A DNA stretch of 64,000 bases from an uncultured Nitrospira sp. (GCA_902500995.1 CABVSR010000016.1:29631-93630); one strand, 5' to 3'; counted from the stretch's first letter, positions 25,451 to 33,553 are shown. Made by a program: numbers and translations. The notes: a model not told the origin generated them from the sequence alone.

Positions 25451-26281
25451 TTAGAGATGATGGCTCTCTTCCTTGCCCAATTCTTGTGATCGTTGCGTAG
25501 CCGCTTCAACCGCCGAGATCATAGTCGCTCGCAGACGCCCCTGTTCCAGTTGATTCAATCCGGCGATCGTGGTCCCGCCGGGAGAAGTCACCCGGTCTTT
25601 TAATACGGCCGGATGCTCGCCCTGGCCCAACACCATGCGGGCCGCGCCGGCCACGGTTCGCGCCGCCAACTGTTGCGCGGTCGCACGCGGCAAACCGGCC
25701 AACACTCCGCCGTCGGCCAGCGCTTCGATCATGGCAAAGACATAGGCCGGGCCGCTTCCGCTCAAGCCCGTCACGGCGTCCTGCAACCGTTCCTCCACCA
25801 ACACGACCGTTCCCACCGATTCAAACACCTGCCGGGCAGTCTCACGATCGGCAGACGACAAACCCGGTATCACGCTCAATGCCGTGACGCCCTCCCCGAT
25901 GGCCGACGGTGTATTCGGCATGGCCCGCACGAGTCTGGTAACGCCCGCGAGCCTGTCCTGTATGCGAGACAAGGGGTAGCCGGCGGCGACCGAAATCACC
26001 AGCGGCTGCGATTGTCGCAACGGTTCGAGTTCTTGCAGCACGTCATCCAGCACTTGCGGCTCGACACAGAGCAGCACGATGTCCGCGCCTCGAACCGCCG
26101 CCTGATTGTCGGCCGTTGCGATCACGCTGAATGTTCGGCTCAAGAAGTCGCGCCTGGATGCCAGCGGGTCGCTGACGGTCACACGATCGGGCCGGGTCAG
26201 GCCTTTTCGCAGAAGACCCGCGAGCAAGGCCTCGGCCATGTTGCCGCCGCCGACACAGCCGATCTGCTTGCCAGCCAACAT
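25451..26281 (-). CDS. proC: Pyrroline-5-carboxylate reductase
   Basis: Last step of proline synthesis: NAD(P)H-dependent reduction of 1-pyrroline-5-carboxylate to L-proline in the cytoplasm. The start at ATG 26281 gives 276 residues with the Rossmann motif IGCVGGGNMAEALLAGLL at once, then VLLCVEPQVLDDVL, RAMPNTPSAIGEGVTALS, the dimer-domain VTGLSGSGPAYVFAMIEALA and the signature VTSPGGTTIAGLNQLEQG. An upstream in-frame extension to 26386 lacks homology. A good promoter places the transcript 5' end at or next to this ATG (see separate entry). The small gene at 25241 follows after 15 bases. Confidence 0.95.
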   Translation of the reverse strand: MLAGKQIGCVGGGNMAEALLAGLLRKGLTRPDRVTVSDPLASRRDFLSRTFSVIATADNQAAVRGADIVLLCVEPQVLDDVLQELEPLRQSQPLVISVAAGYPLSRIQDRLAGVTRLVRAMPNTPSAIGEGVTALSVIPGLSSADRETARQVFESVGTVVLVEERLQDAVTGLSGSGPAYVFAMIEALADGGVLAGLPRATAQQLAARTVAGAARMVLGQGEHPAVLKDRVTSPGGTTIAGLNQLEQGRLRATMISAVEAATQRSQELGKEESHHL

Positions 26282-26287
26282 GGCGCG

Positions 26288-26317
26288 ATTATACGGAGGC
26301 CGTTCAATCTGGCGCAA
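26288..26317 (-). promoter_or_regulatory. Predicted proC promoter, leaderless
   Basis: On the minus strand, TTGCGC (26317-26312) and a perfect TATAAT (26293-26288) are separated by 18 bases. Transcription would start about 7 bases after the -10, at or within one or two bases of the proC ATG at 26281, so no Shine-Dalgarno would be transcribed; none is visible. Confidence 0.5.
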
Positions 26318-26415
26318 CTTGCAACCGCCGGGAGGGGTTGTTATAGAGTGATCTACAGCAAGCCATTGAGTCATCATCATACCCATCCGGTCTTTTTGAG
26401 CAGAAAGGCGCCGAC

Positions 26416-27492
26416 ATGAGATGTATCGTCTCGCTTGTCATCCTGGGGGTCCTGCTGCTGTGTGGCGATCCGAGCTGGGCCCGCCGGGAGGCTTTGACCG
26501 CCGAGCAAAAGAATCATCTGGAACGAATCGACCGCGTCCTGATCACGGTCATCGCCCTGTCGGACAAGGGCGCCATCGATGCAGGCCCGCTCGTCGAGGT
26601 TGCGGCCACGCGCATGAAGGAATTCGGCTATACGCCGGTCACGGATCCAACCCAGCCCCACGATGTCGAATTGAAGATCAAATGCGAGCAAAAAAAGACC
26701 TGGGAAGGGACGACCACGATGGGAAGCGACGCCGATCTTCCCGATTCTCCATCGCGCATCTGGAAAGGACCGGCCTGCCAGATCGGGTATCTGCTCAACG
26801 GGAAAAAAATGGCCTGGCGCAAGGAGGTCCGGACGGACTTTGATGATCCGCAGGCTGCGGCGACACTTGCGAAGGCCGAGGATCCCACCACCTTCGCCAT
26901 GACCAAGCTCCGCGCGCGCCTCGAAGAGTACGACTTCCCCGCTCTGATCACGGCTGAATGGGGACAGGAGTCTCGTCTGTTTCGCCTGTATGACGATCAG
27001 AAAACGCCGGTGGCCCGCAAGGTCAAATTGATCGCCCTATTCGGCGATCTCTTCTCCGTCCAGGCCATCCCGCGCCTGCTGGACGGACTCAACGGGCCCG
27101 ATCGCAGCATCGCCAAAGCCTCGGCCCTGGCTCTGGGCAATATCGGCCAGAAAGACACGATTCCGGTCCTGATCAAGACCATGAAGAACGGAGCGCCGGA
27201 TTTGCGCGCGCCCGCGGCGAAGGCGTTGGGGATCGTGGGAGCCCTGCACGGCGACTTCACCATTGTCGATCCGTTGCTGGAGACCCTGAATACCGAGGAT
27301 GTCGCCGTCAAAACCGAGGTCGCCTGGGCGCTGGGAAAACTACCCGACATGCGGGCCTACGAACCGCTCTTTGCGCTTCAGAAATCGCTGTACCGTGTTC
27401 ATGAAAACGATGCCGATCCGAACCTGGTCAAATTAAAGGAAGCCGTCAATTGGAGCATCAAGCAAATCGACACCTGGGAACACGTGCAGTAG
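26416..27492 (+). CDS. Secreted HEAT-repeat protein
   Basis: A 358-residue protein with a clear signal peptide (MRCIVSLVILGVLLLCGDPS, cleavage near SWARREA). The N-terminal domain (about 25-190) is of unrecognised type and includes VAATRMKEFGYTPVTDPTQ and GPACQIGYLLNGKKMAWRKE, resembling a DUF4136-like lipoprotein fold. The C-terminal half has HEAT/PBS-lyase-type repeats: AIPRLLDGLNGPDRSIAKAS, ALALGNIGQKDTIPVLIKTM, PDLRAPAAKALGIVGALHGD and KTEVAWALGKLPDM. It probably acts as a periplasmic scaffold; no catalytic site is visible. AAAGGCG precedes the ATG. The next gene overlaps its end by 43 bases, suggesting a two-gene operon. Confidence 0.75.
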   Translation: MRCIVSLVILGVLLLCGDPSWARREALTAEQKNHLERIDRVLITVIALSDKGAIDAGPLVEVAATRMKEFGYTPVTDPTQPHDVELKIKCEQKKTWEGTTTMGSDADLPDSPSRIWKGPACQIGYLLNGKKMAWRKEVRTDFDDPQAAATLAKAEDPTTFAMTKLRARLEEYDFPALITAEWGQESRLFRLYDDQKTPVARKVKLIALFGDLFSVQAIPRLLDGLNGPDRSIAKASALALGNIGQKDTIPVLIKTMKNGAPDLRAPAAKALGIVGALHGDFTIVDPLLETLNTEDVAVKTEVAWALGKLPDMRAYEPLFALQKSLYRVHENDADPNLVKLKEAVNWSIKQIDTWEHVQ

Positions 27493-28031
27493 CCGAGAGG
27501 CGACGCACGAGCGGGCCGAAACGTTCGGGCGCGGCCGTGGCGCTGGCATTATCCCTGGTGATGCTGGTGGCCGGAATGGGGCAGGCTCAGGTGGTGGGTG
27601 ATGAGGCAGAGCTCGATCGCCTCCGGGCCAAGGCAGAAGATGCGATGGGCAACGATGATGCGGAAGGCGCGGCCATGAACATGGGACGCGCGGCCTTGAT
27701 GGCGGCCCAACTCCGCAAACGTCACACGGACCCGGCCCTACGGCAGGTGTTCAAGGCGACAGAACACCTCTATCGGTCGCAGGAGCATGGGTATCGGGGG
27801 CTTGCGCTCTTCAGGCGGGCCGGAGGGGAACTTCCTGCCTCGGCGGGTGTGTGCGGGAGCCTACAGCTTGCCCAGCTCGAACTCCAACATGTCCAGGAGA
27901 CCCTCACTCAACCAGGCTCGACAGAACCAGCGGCAGCCGCCTCCCCGCGGCTGCCCGCCGTCCGGCAAACGGCCGATGACTGGACGATTGTGCTGGCATC
28001 GATGCAAAGCGAATTTCGCTGCCCAACCTAG
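27450..28031 (+). CDS. Putative secreted helical protein, unknown function
   Basis: 193 residues from ATG 27450, overlapping the HEAT-repeat gene. After a basic N-terminus (RRRTSGPKRSG) comes a hydrophobic stretch AAVALALSLVMLVAGMGQAQ with a plausible signal-peptidase site after GQAQ. The mature part is helical with TPR-like spacing: LDRLRAKAEDAMGNDDAEGA, AAMNMGRAALMAAQLRKRHT, RQVFKATEHLYRSQEHGYRG. No family recognised. The tail is Ala/Pro-rich. Coupling to the HEAT-repeat gene suggests both serve the same envelope process. The 3' part beyond GYRG is lower in conservation-like features, and a frameshift there cannot be excluded. Confidence 0.5.
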   Translation: MEHQANRHLGTRAVAERRRTSGPKRSGAAVALALSLVMLVAGMGQAQVVGDEAELDRLRAKAEDAMGNDDAEGAAMNMGRAALMAAQLRKRHTDPALRQVFKATEHLYRSQEHGYRGLALFRRAGGELPASAGVCGSLQLAQLELQHVQETLTQPGSTEPAAAASPRLPAVRQTADDWTIVLASMQSEFRCPT

Positions 28032-28235
28032 CCCGGACTATTCATGAACACCCGCTGCGTCGTCCGATCCTCTCGCCTGGCGGGGCTTTTCTCGTTCGGC
28101 CTCCTCAACGGACTGAAAGTACGCCTGCGTCGGCCTCACCTGCGAGAAGCCCCGGCGGGTTTCGGTCTCGAACGCCTCGCGGAGGCATTCATGAATAATC
28201 CGGGCTAGCAGGCCGTTGAAAAAGGCCGCCAGCTT

Positions 28236-28441
28236 CGTTCTCGCATCGCTCGATGGGCCGGATGTCTGCAGGATGCGCAAACGGGCCGTCCAGCAAGGCC
28301 GCAGCAATGCGAGGAGGCGAGGCCACACTCTTCTTACCCACCCACCCCGAGCTTGCCAAGACAAGCTCTTTTCCCGTGTGCGGTACGTTGAGCCTCGGAG
28401 CGATGCGAGAACGCTGCTAGCGGCCCGTTTCCGCATCCTGC
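28236..28441. repeat. Intergenic palindromic element, about 200 bp
   Basis: Two pairs of inverted repeats. GCAGGATGCGCAAACGGGCCG (28268-28288) matches the reverse complement of 28421-28441 with one mismatch. CGTTCTCGCATCGCTC (28236-28251) matches the reverse complement of 28398-28413 exactly. The element fills the gap between the secreted-protein gene and the PIN gene. It has no convincing ORF, so it looks like a non-autonomous MITE-like or REP-type element. Confidence 0.6.
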
Positions 28442-28447
28442 TTCCCG

Positions 28448-28891
28448 CTAGTCGTCTTCGGGATTAATGATGTGCAACCCCGCCGGGCGACAGGCGGCCA
28501 GCAACTGCTTGTCGGCACTGACGACCGTCAGCCGGAGCGGCTTCAGTTCCAAGGCTAGGGCCAGATGCAGGAGCTGCGGCGAGCGCAATGCCGGGTAGTC
28601 CAAAATCAGTTCCTTCGCCGCCAGATAGGTCTCCATCGTCGGCGAAATAAACTGGAAGAGCCCTTGTGACGCTTCCATTTCAAATTTGTATAAGACGGAA
28701 TAACAATCGTCCCGCGTGATTTCTCCCTGCTGCGAGCGAACAGATAGGGCGGAATAAAAGTCCGTGACGCTCCACATGGGGACAATGGCGACCTTTCCGC
28801 GCTTCACCATGAGTTTGTTGACGATGCGCGTCCCTCGTTCCATGCTGTAGCGCTTGACCAGCGCCGTGGAATCAAAATAGTAGTAGGGCAT
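28448..28891 (-). CDS. PIN-domain protein, VapC-like, with altered active site
   Basis: 147 residues of PIN fold, the family of Mg-dependent RNases used as VapC toxins. It has YYYFDSTALVKRYSMERGTR with the first acidic residue D7 and the fourth-position-like VVSADKQLLAACRPAGLHII with D127. The usual second acidic residue (Glu) is Asp44 (WSVTDFYSALSVRSQQGEIT), and the third Asp, normally in RAYDALHLA, is Gln106 here (LRSPQLLHLALALEL). So at least one catalytic carboxylate is missing and activity may be weak or lost. It follows the small gene at 28893 by one base, a toxin-antitoxin layout. VapC-like membership is clear; toxicity is doubtful. Confidence 0.8.
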   Translation of the reverse strand: MPYYYFDSTALVKRYSMERGTRIVNKLMVKRGKVAIVPMWSVTDFYSALSVRSQQGEITRDDCYSVLYKFEMEASQGLFQFISPTMETYLAAKELILDYPALRSPQLLHLALALELKPLRLTVVSADKQLLAACRPAGLHIINPEDD

Positions 28892-28892
28892 C

Positions 28893-29141
28893 CTATCCCC
28901 TCCCCTTCAAGAGACTGTCGGCCAGCGGCGACTGCAGTTTGGAGAGGCGATCCTGCAACTCATCCAGCGGCAATTCTTCGTAGTAGCCCTGTTTGCGGAA
29001 GATGCTCACGAGGTCGCTCTTCAGCACCTGCTGCGTATCGGCGGCCAGCCGTTCACGCAGATGTTTTTTCATCGACTGGCTGGACATCCGGCGTCCGCCG
29101 CCGGCCGCCTCGCCCGCCTTCCGGGTCCCTGTCTTTCGCAT
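28893..29141 (-). CDS. Probable antitoxin partner of the PIN protein
   Basis: 82 residues immediately upstream of the PIN gene (1-base gap). Basic N-terminus (RKTGTRKAGEAAGGGRRMSS), then helical sequence: KKHLRERLAADTQQVLKSDL, VSIFRKQGYYEELPLDELQD and RLSKLQSPLADSLL. No ribbon-helix-helix or AbrB motif is recognised. Assignment as antitoxin rests on position and size alone. An internal ATG at codon 19 is an alternative start. Confidence 0.5.
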   Translation of the reverse strand: MRKTGTRKAGEAAGGGRRMSSQSMKKHLRERLAADTQQVLKSDLVSIFRKQGYYEELPLDELQDRLSKLQSPLADSLLKGRG

Positions 29142-29177
29142 TCCCTCTCCTCTCTCCGATGGTTGAACTCGTACCCG

Positions 29178-30314
29178 TTACCGACTGAGCGGCGATTGTG
29201 CCGCCTCGCTGAGACAACCCGACGACGCCGGGGGCGTCACCGATAATTCCCGCTCCCCGTAGAGATGCGCCGCCACCGCATGGGCCAGATCCGACGAAAA
29301 CTCCTGCTGCATGACGCGAACGGCCTTGGCCGACGCCTCGCGTTCCGTCACATGTCCTTCCTTGCCGCCTTTTGACATTGCGCCGATGACACGGCGGGTC
29401 GAGATCTCTTCGATCACGGCATCCGCGCACCACCGCACATAACGAAAATGCGGGTCGGGAACTTCGATCGGCCACGTCCGCACAGTCGCGCTGATCAACA
29501 ACGCTGCCTGCGCGGATCCGGGACCATGCCCCACAACGGAAAACCCCTCCCGAGTCAGCCCTTCGATAAGCGCCCGCTCCAGCGGTTCCGCCTGTTCGCC
29601 CGCGACCTCCAAGGCCATCCCCAAATTCGCGGCGAGAAAGCGTTCTAATTCGGCGGTCAATTCCGCCACCCGGTACGCAGCCGGATGCCCTTGCCCGTTC
29701 GACCGGATGGTGCGCAGGTCGGTGTTGTAGGCTTCGCGCAGGACCAGATTCTTGGCGGCCTGCTTCAGATGACGCACATGTGAGAGCTTGTCCTGAGCCT
29801 GACGCGCTTCCGTCACGTCTGTCTGAATCGATCGATCGAGGTCGGCCAGACGTTCCAGCATCGCCGATTCGGCTTGCGCCCGGTTCATGCCAGCCAGAGC
29901 ATAGTACTGTCGCGTCTTTTGGTCAAACCAGGTATCGAGGACCTGAACATTTTCCAGGACCTTATCCGTCGTGACGCGTGTGACGTGATCCAACACGAGC
30001 TTGCGCTCGGTACTCGTCTGCCCGCGACTTTCGACGACCAGGTAGGATTCCCAATCCTTGGCCTGCGCTGTGATCTCCGCTTTGAAAATGCGCGACACAG
30101 CCGCATAGGCCTGTTCCGTGGCTTGCGGGCGTGAATCGGCCTGGCCGACACCCACGAGATACTGCGTAGAAGGAAATTGTGCGCTCCCGCCGTCGACCCA
30201 CGACGGCCTGGACGATCCGCCGATCCACCCGCATCCGGCAAGAAGCAGCATGACCAGCATGACCAGGCCGGTCCGCGCGCCTCGATCGGAAAACGTGACT
30301 CTAGGTGCTCTCAT
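29178..30314 (-). CDS. LPP20-family lipoprotein
   Basis: 378 residues with a lipoprotein signal peptide (GLVMLVMLLLAGCGWIG; lipobox LAGC, cysteine at about residue 28). It is followed by the LPP20/FlgP-like domain: PSWVDGGSAQFPSTQYLVGV, GQADSRPQATEQAYAAVSRI and the strand pattern VLENVQVLDTWFDQKTRQYY, ALAGMNRAQAESAMLERLAD. LPP20 proteins are outer-membrane-associated, and relatives occur with LpoB-type proteins. The C-terminal half (after AYNTDLRTIRSNGQGHPAAY) is a second, less typical domain ending without motif. The start overlaps the stop of the upstream COG3014-like gene by 4 bases. Part of a four-lipoprotein cluster. Confidence 0.8.
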   Translation of the reverse strand: MRAPRVTFSDRGARTGLVMLVMLLLAGCGWIGGSSRPSWVDGGSAQFPSTQYLVGVGQADSRPQATEQAYAAVSRIFKAEITAQAKDWESYLVVESRGQTSTERKLVLDHVTRVTTDKVLENVQVLDTWFDQKTRQYYALAGMNRAQAESAMLERLADLDRSIQTDVTEARQAQDKLSHVRHLKQAAKNLVLREAYNTDLRTIRSNGQGHPAAYRVAELTAELERFLAANLGMALEVAGEQAEPLERALIEGLTREGFSVVGHGPGSAQAALLISATVRTWPIEVPDPHFRYVRWCADAVIEEISTRRVIGAMSKGGKEGHVTEREASAKAVRVMQQEFSSDLAHAVAAHLYGERELSVTPPASSGCLSEAAQSPLSR

Positions 30315-31807
30315 AACATCACGCGTTGGATCAGAAAGATCGTGTGCCCCGCCCGCAGAACGAGAGGACGCGGAGCCTCCACCTGTGTGGTGCCGCCTCC
30401 CCTGGTCAAGGCTTGAATCCGGCTACGATATTCGCCGGCCGGCACCCAGAGACGCGAAATCTGAATTTCATCCGGCAACGTACGCCAGCTTCTGGTGTCG
30501 GCCACTTCCGAGGCCACCGCCAGCCCATGGGCGAGCACTCCCACGAGCAATCCGACCCACGGCGCGTCGCCTTTGCTGACGGCATGTTGCGATCCGCGCG
30601 TGGCGGCTTCGGCCGCAGCAAATTTCACGGCTGCCCTGGCCAGAGCCTTCGTCGTGATACCGGGCAAGCGATCAGAGAGCGACCGCTCAGCCAGCGCGGT
30701 GCCGTTGTAGACCAACTCGGAGGTCGCAGAAATCGGCTCACCCGCACCAGGGATCAAGGTCACCGTCTCATGGAGCACCGCCGTTTTCTGCGGGATGAGT
30801 CTGGGCAGGGCCACCCTGACGACCCGCCCGTTCAAGCCGTACAACACGCTGTCCGCAACGCGGCGCTCCTGGCGATTCGACGCGTGGATGACGCCCCGAT
30901 TCAAGAGCACCAACTGCAACGCGCTCAGACTGATGGGGATATCGAGAAACGCGTCTTCCTTGCGCGGCGCGCGGCCATTATAGCCGATCACGACAACCTG
31001 GGCGAGATGCTGTTGCTCGGATCGTGGCATCCACCGCGTGTCAGGGAACAGGCGTGTGTATTCTTCAAACTCAGCCGTCATATGGAGGGCATCGGTGGTC
31101 CGCAAGAGATCCGCGCGCAGCATCGGCGGCATAGGCGTACGCGCCCAGTTCTTTGTCGCGTCGTAAATATCATAGGCCTTCCGATACGCGATGAAAGCGT
31201 TATTGAGATCCCCGGTCGACTCATACAACACCCCCGTCAAATAACGGGCAAAGGCATCCTCGCGGTACCCGTCCTTTTCCTTGGCGGTATCCGACAACAC
31301 GTTCAGCCGATGATCGATCTGCCTGGCCTCGACGACGGCTTCCATCAATTGTCCCATCGCGGCGTAATTGAGCGCCTTGATGATGTTGATCATCACATGT
31401 TCGTAAGGATCGCCCTCATAGGGCAGCACATTGTCGTTGGTCAGAAAGGCGGAAGTCTCCGTCCTGATCGTCCTCGTATACAAACGTTCGACTTCCTGCG
31501 CCGCGACTTCCAGCTGCGCGTTGCTCTGTACATACTCGCCGGCCAGGTGCAGGGTCATTCCCCGATCCATACTGTAGAGGAGCCGGTTGCGGGGGCCATA
31601 TTCGGATTCAGCCTGCGCCATGATGGCATCCGCCCGCCGTGCGTCCTGTGCCGCCAGGCTTTGGTCGATGAGGAGATAGTGGTTGGATGACAGCCCGCAG
31701 CCGGACAGCAGGCACAGCAGGCTCCAATAGATCACCGCCAACGAGGGCCGGGAAATGAAACGGCCTCCCTGAGGGGAGGCCGTGGTCGATGGGAGGTGGG
31801 GTCTCAA
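30311..31807 (-). CDS. COG3014-like TPR lipoprotein
   Basis: 498 residues as read from a TTG at 31807. Lipoprotein signal VIYWSLLCLLSGCGLSSNHY with lipobox LSGC. The mature protein is helical with TPR-like repeats: LLYSMDRGMTLHLAGEYVQS, HVMINIIKALNYAAMGQLME, FARYLTGVLYESTGDLNNAF and YRKAYDIYDATKNW. A C-terminal beta domain follows (ADSVLYGLNGRVVRVALPRL). This matches COG3014-type lipoproteins that accompany LPP20 and LpoB genes in other Gram-negatives. The start is uncertain: a terminator-like hairpin (31760-31783) falls inside the first codons and no ribosome-binding site precedes 31807; a GTG at 31735 would leave no basic n-region. Overlaps the LPP20 gene by 4 bases. Confidence 0.75.
   Translation of the reverse strand: MRPHLPSTTASPQGGRFISRPSLAVIYWSLLCLLSGCGLSSNHYLLIDQSLAAQDARRADAIMAQAESEYGPRNRLLYSMDRGMTLHLAGEYVQSNAQLEVAAQEVERLYTRTIRTETSAFLTNDNVLPYEGDPYEHVMINIIKALNYAAMGQLMEAVVEARQIDHRLNVLSDTAKEKDGYREDAFARYLTGVLYESTGDLNNAFIAYRKAYDIYDATKNWARTPMPPMLRADLLRTTDALHMTAEFEEYTRLFPDTRWMPRSEQQHLAQVVVIGYNGRAPRKEDAFLDIPISLSALQLVLLNRGVIHASNRQERRVADSVLYGLNGRVVRVALPRLIPQKTAVLHETVTLIPGAGEPISATSELVYNGTALAERSLSDRLPGITTKALARAAVKFAAAEAATRGSQHAVSKGDAPWVGLLVGVLAHGLAVASEVADTRSWRTLPDEIQISRLWVPAGEYRSRIQALTRGGGTTQVEAPRPLVLRAGHTIFLIQRVML
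31760..31783 (-). terminator. Perfect hairpin with T-rich tail after the LpoB-like gene
   Basis: Arms ACGGCCTCCC (31760-31769) and GGGAGGCCGT (31774-31783), 10 bp perfect, 4-base loop. On the minus strand it is followed by TTTCATTT. It lies 37 bases after the LpoB-like stop and inside the doubtful 5' end of the COG3014-like gene, so it may attenuate transcription between the two halves of the cluster. Confidence 0.6.
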
Positions 31808-31820
31808 CTGAGTACGTCAG

Positions 31821-32450
31821 CTAAAAAATCGTGCGTTTCTTTTCGACGACTTTCTTGATCTTCTTCTGACCGAACCAGGACTTCACGTTGTTTTCCAGAT
31901 CGACCATTTCCAGATCGACCTGATAAAACACCGCCTTGGCTCCATCCTGTTCGTCGAGAATGGTGGCGATGCTTCCCCGCATCATATAGTCCGCGCCGAT
32001 TTCCTTGCCCGGCGCCTTTTGCGTATCCTCGCGGGCGTGAACGGCCTGCTCGCGGCGTTCTTCCCGCACCTCCTCACGTTCCCCTTTTGCCGCGACGAAC
32101 GTGACCTTCTGCGAATTGGTCAACTCGCGCTCCAGGTCGTTCACGAAGGTCTGCACATTGATATGTTCATGGCTCTTGTTGAGCACCGTGCCGACGATGA
32201 CGACGGGCTGGCGATTCTTGCCCTTGGTAAAATTGCCGAGCCAGGGATTTGCCAAGGCTTCCTTCACCATGGCTTCGGCGACCATCTGGGAATCCGTATC
32301 GTTCCAACGGCCGCTGAGGTCGGTAACCGTGCCCGTATCGACGCGCGTCACCTTGGTCTCGTGGCCGCACCCGCTGACCACGGCAGCCCATCCCACCAGC
32401 AACCCCACCGCACATGCCCGCAACACCGAACGCTCTCGCCACTCGATCAT
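31821..32450 (-). CDS. LpoB-like penicillin-binding-protein activator
   Basis: LpoB is the outer-membrane lipoprotein that reaches through peptidoglycan to activate PBP1B. Start at ATG 32450 gives 209 residues: signal peptide CAVGLLVGWAAVVSGCGHET with lipobox VSGC, then the LpoB/COG3417 domain with DLSGRWNDTDSQMVAEAMVK, PVVIVGTVLNKSHEHINVQT, FVNDLERELTNSQKVTFVAA and GADYMMRGSIATILDEQDGA. The end VDLENNVKSWFGQKKIKKVV is the usual final strand plus tail. All are strong family marks. An in-frame extension to 32552 has no signal-like sequence. It is the second gene of the cluster begun by the LPP20 gene at 33060. Confidence 0.85.
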   Translation of the reverse strand: MIEWRERSVLRACAVGLLVGWAAVVSGCGHETKVTRVDTGTVTDLSGRWNDTDSQMVAEAMVKEALANPWLGNFTKGKNRQPVVIVGTVLNKSHEHINVQTFVNDLERELTNSQKVTFVAAKGEREEVREERREQAVHAREDTQKAPGKEIGADYMMRGSIATILDEQDGAKAVFYQVDLEMVDLENNVKSWFGQKKIKKVVEKKRTIF

Positions 32451-32493
32451 GCGCTCTCCTCCTGGACAACAGGCCTCGCCCCCGCGGTGAGAT

Positions 32494-33060
32494 CTACTGG
32501 TTGGCCCGCTTGTCTTCCTCTTTCTCCAGACGATCGAACAACCGGTCGGCATTTTTGCGCACGAAGTCCCGGACCTGGCTGTTGAGCTCCTTGGCCTGCT
32601 CCAGATTGTTTTTCATATCTTCGAGGCTGAGCTTGGTGAGGACGTAATAGGTGCCGGACTTTTCGTCCTTGTACCGGTCCATGGGCTTGACGCCGTTGAG
32701 CGTGACCGCGGAGAACGTCTTGACCGCCCGCTCGATATTCTGCTCTTCACTGTTGCGCGAAAAATCACCGGCCGTGGTCGAGGCCGCATAATCGCGCATG
32801 AGATACGCGGTATAGGTTTCAAACGTCTTGGCGATTTCCGCGCGACTGCGGTTTTCCGCCGTGTCCCAGGCTAAGGGTTCGTTGCGCACGCCCACGACCG
32901 AGCCGACGCCATAAAAAGACTTATCGCTTTTTTCGTTGTACGCACCGGATCCTTTTTTGACCCAGTTCGGGGGACCACCGCAAGCCGTCAGCCCGATGAG
33001 GAGTATCAGCGCCAGCGCGCTTCCGGTGAACTTCGAACAAGCCCCCTCTACTCTGCTCAT
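32494..33060 (-). CDS. LPP20-family lipoprotein (short)
   Basis: 188 residues from ATG 33060 (AGGAGG upstream). Signal SALALILLIGLTACGGPPNW with lipobox LTAC, then PPNWVKKGSGAYNEKSDKSF and YGVGSVVGVRNEPLAWDTAE, NRSRAEIAKTFETYTAYLMR, the LPP20/LpoB-associated fold. The body has the family strand pattern DRYKDEKSGTYYVLTKLSLE, and the C-terminus is charged and helical (VRKNADRLFDRLEKEEDKRA). First gene of the lipoprotein cluster, 43 bases before the LpoB-like start, and preceded by a candidate promoter at 33185-33213. Much shorter than the LPP20 gene at 29178; both may descend from one family. Confidence 0.8.
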   Translation of the reverse strand: MSRVEGACSKFTGSALALILLIGLTACGGPPNWVKKGSGAYNEKSDKSFYGVGSVVGVRNEPLAWDTAENRSRAEIAKTFETYTAYLMRDYAASTTAGDFSRNSEEQNIERAVKTFSAVTLNGVKPMDRYKDEKSGTYYVLTKLSLEDMKNNLEQAKELNSQVRDFVRKNADRLFDRLEKEEDKRANQ

Positions 33061-33184
33061 ACGATTCCTCCTTGGTGTGGTCCCTGTGAGATCCGATGGC
33101 TCGGTGCTATGCGGCAAGATGATGGAAGATCGACCTGTGTGATTCACTGGGCGACGAGTGATAATTGCGCGAAAAAACGAAGTT

Positions 33185-33213
33185 AGGCTAACATGCACCC
33201 CCAAGACTGTCAA
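33185..33213 (-). promoter_or_regulatory. Candidate promoter of the lipoprotein cluster
   Basis: Minus strand TTGACA (33213-33208), 17-base spacer, TAGCCT (33190-33185). The -10 sits in a perfect odd palindrome GTTAGGCTAAC (33182-33192), a possible operator. The leader to the 33060 ATG would be about 118 bases. Confidence 0.45.
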
Positions 33214-33290
33214 CGCGGAAGCAGGCTTTCGGTTGACGGAACTGCGCGCAGTGCGACGAGACACCGTATAACACGAGGGAGAGGGCACAC

Positions 33291-33461
33291 ATGGCTGACG
33301 TTCAAATTGAAGACGGCATCATTCGGGTCGTGCAATTGGATATTCAGGATCCGAAGGCCGCCGCGGTCCTGGCCGAATATCCGCAGGTCCGTTGGCCGGA
33401 GATTACGCGACGCGCCTTAAAGATCGGGCTGGGCTATCTGAAAGGGGGAGGCAAGGACTAG
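33291..33461 (+). CDS. 56-residue protein of unknown function
   Basis: ATG at 33291 preceded by GAGGGAGAGGG. The product begins MADVQIEDGIIRVVQLDIQD, continues PKAAAVLAEYPQVRWPEITR and ends RALKIGLGYLKGGGKD. It is soluble, without signal peptide. Good codon pattern, a clear ribosome-binding site and amphipathic order support a real gene. No family recognised. It stands divergent from the lipoprotein cluster and convergent with the caspase-like gene. Confidence 0.6.
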   Translation: MADVQIEDGIIRVVQLDIQDPKAAAVLAEYPQVRWPEITRRALKIGLGYLKGGGKD

Positions 33462-33553
33462 CGGCGATACAGGGCCGGCAGGCCGAACACCATTCCTGGC
33501 CGGGTCAACGAGTCGATGAGGGCTGACCACTGTGCAGTAGCGGTCAGAGACTG

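Noticed and set aside
28038..28436. 132-codon frame across the palindromic element
   Set aside because: Its coding potential comes from the inverted repeats; composition is atypical and no start signal is visible.
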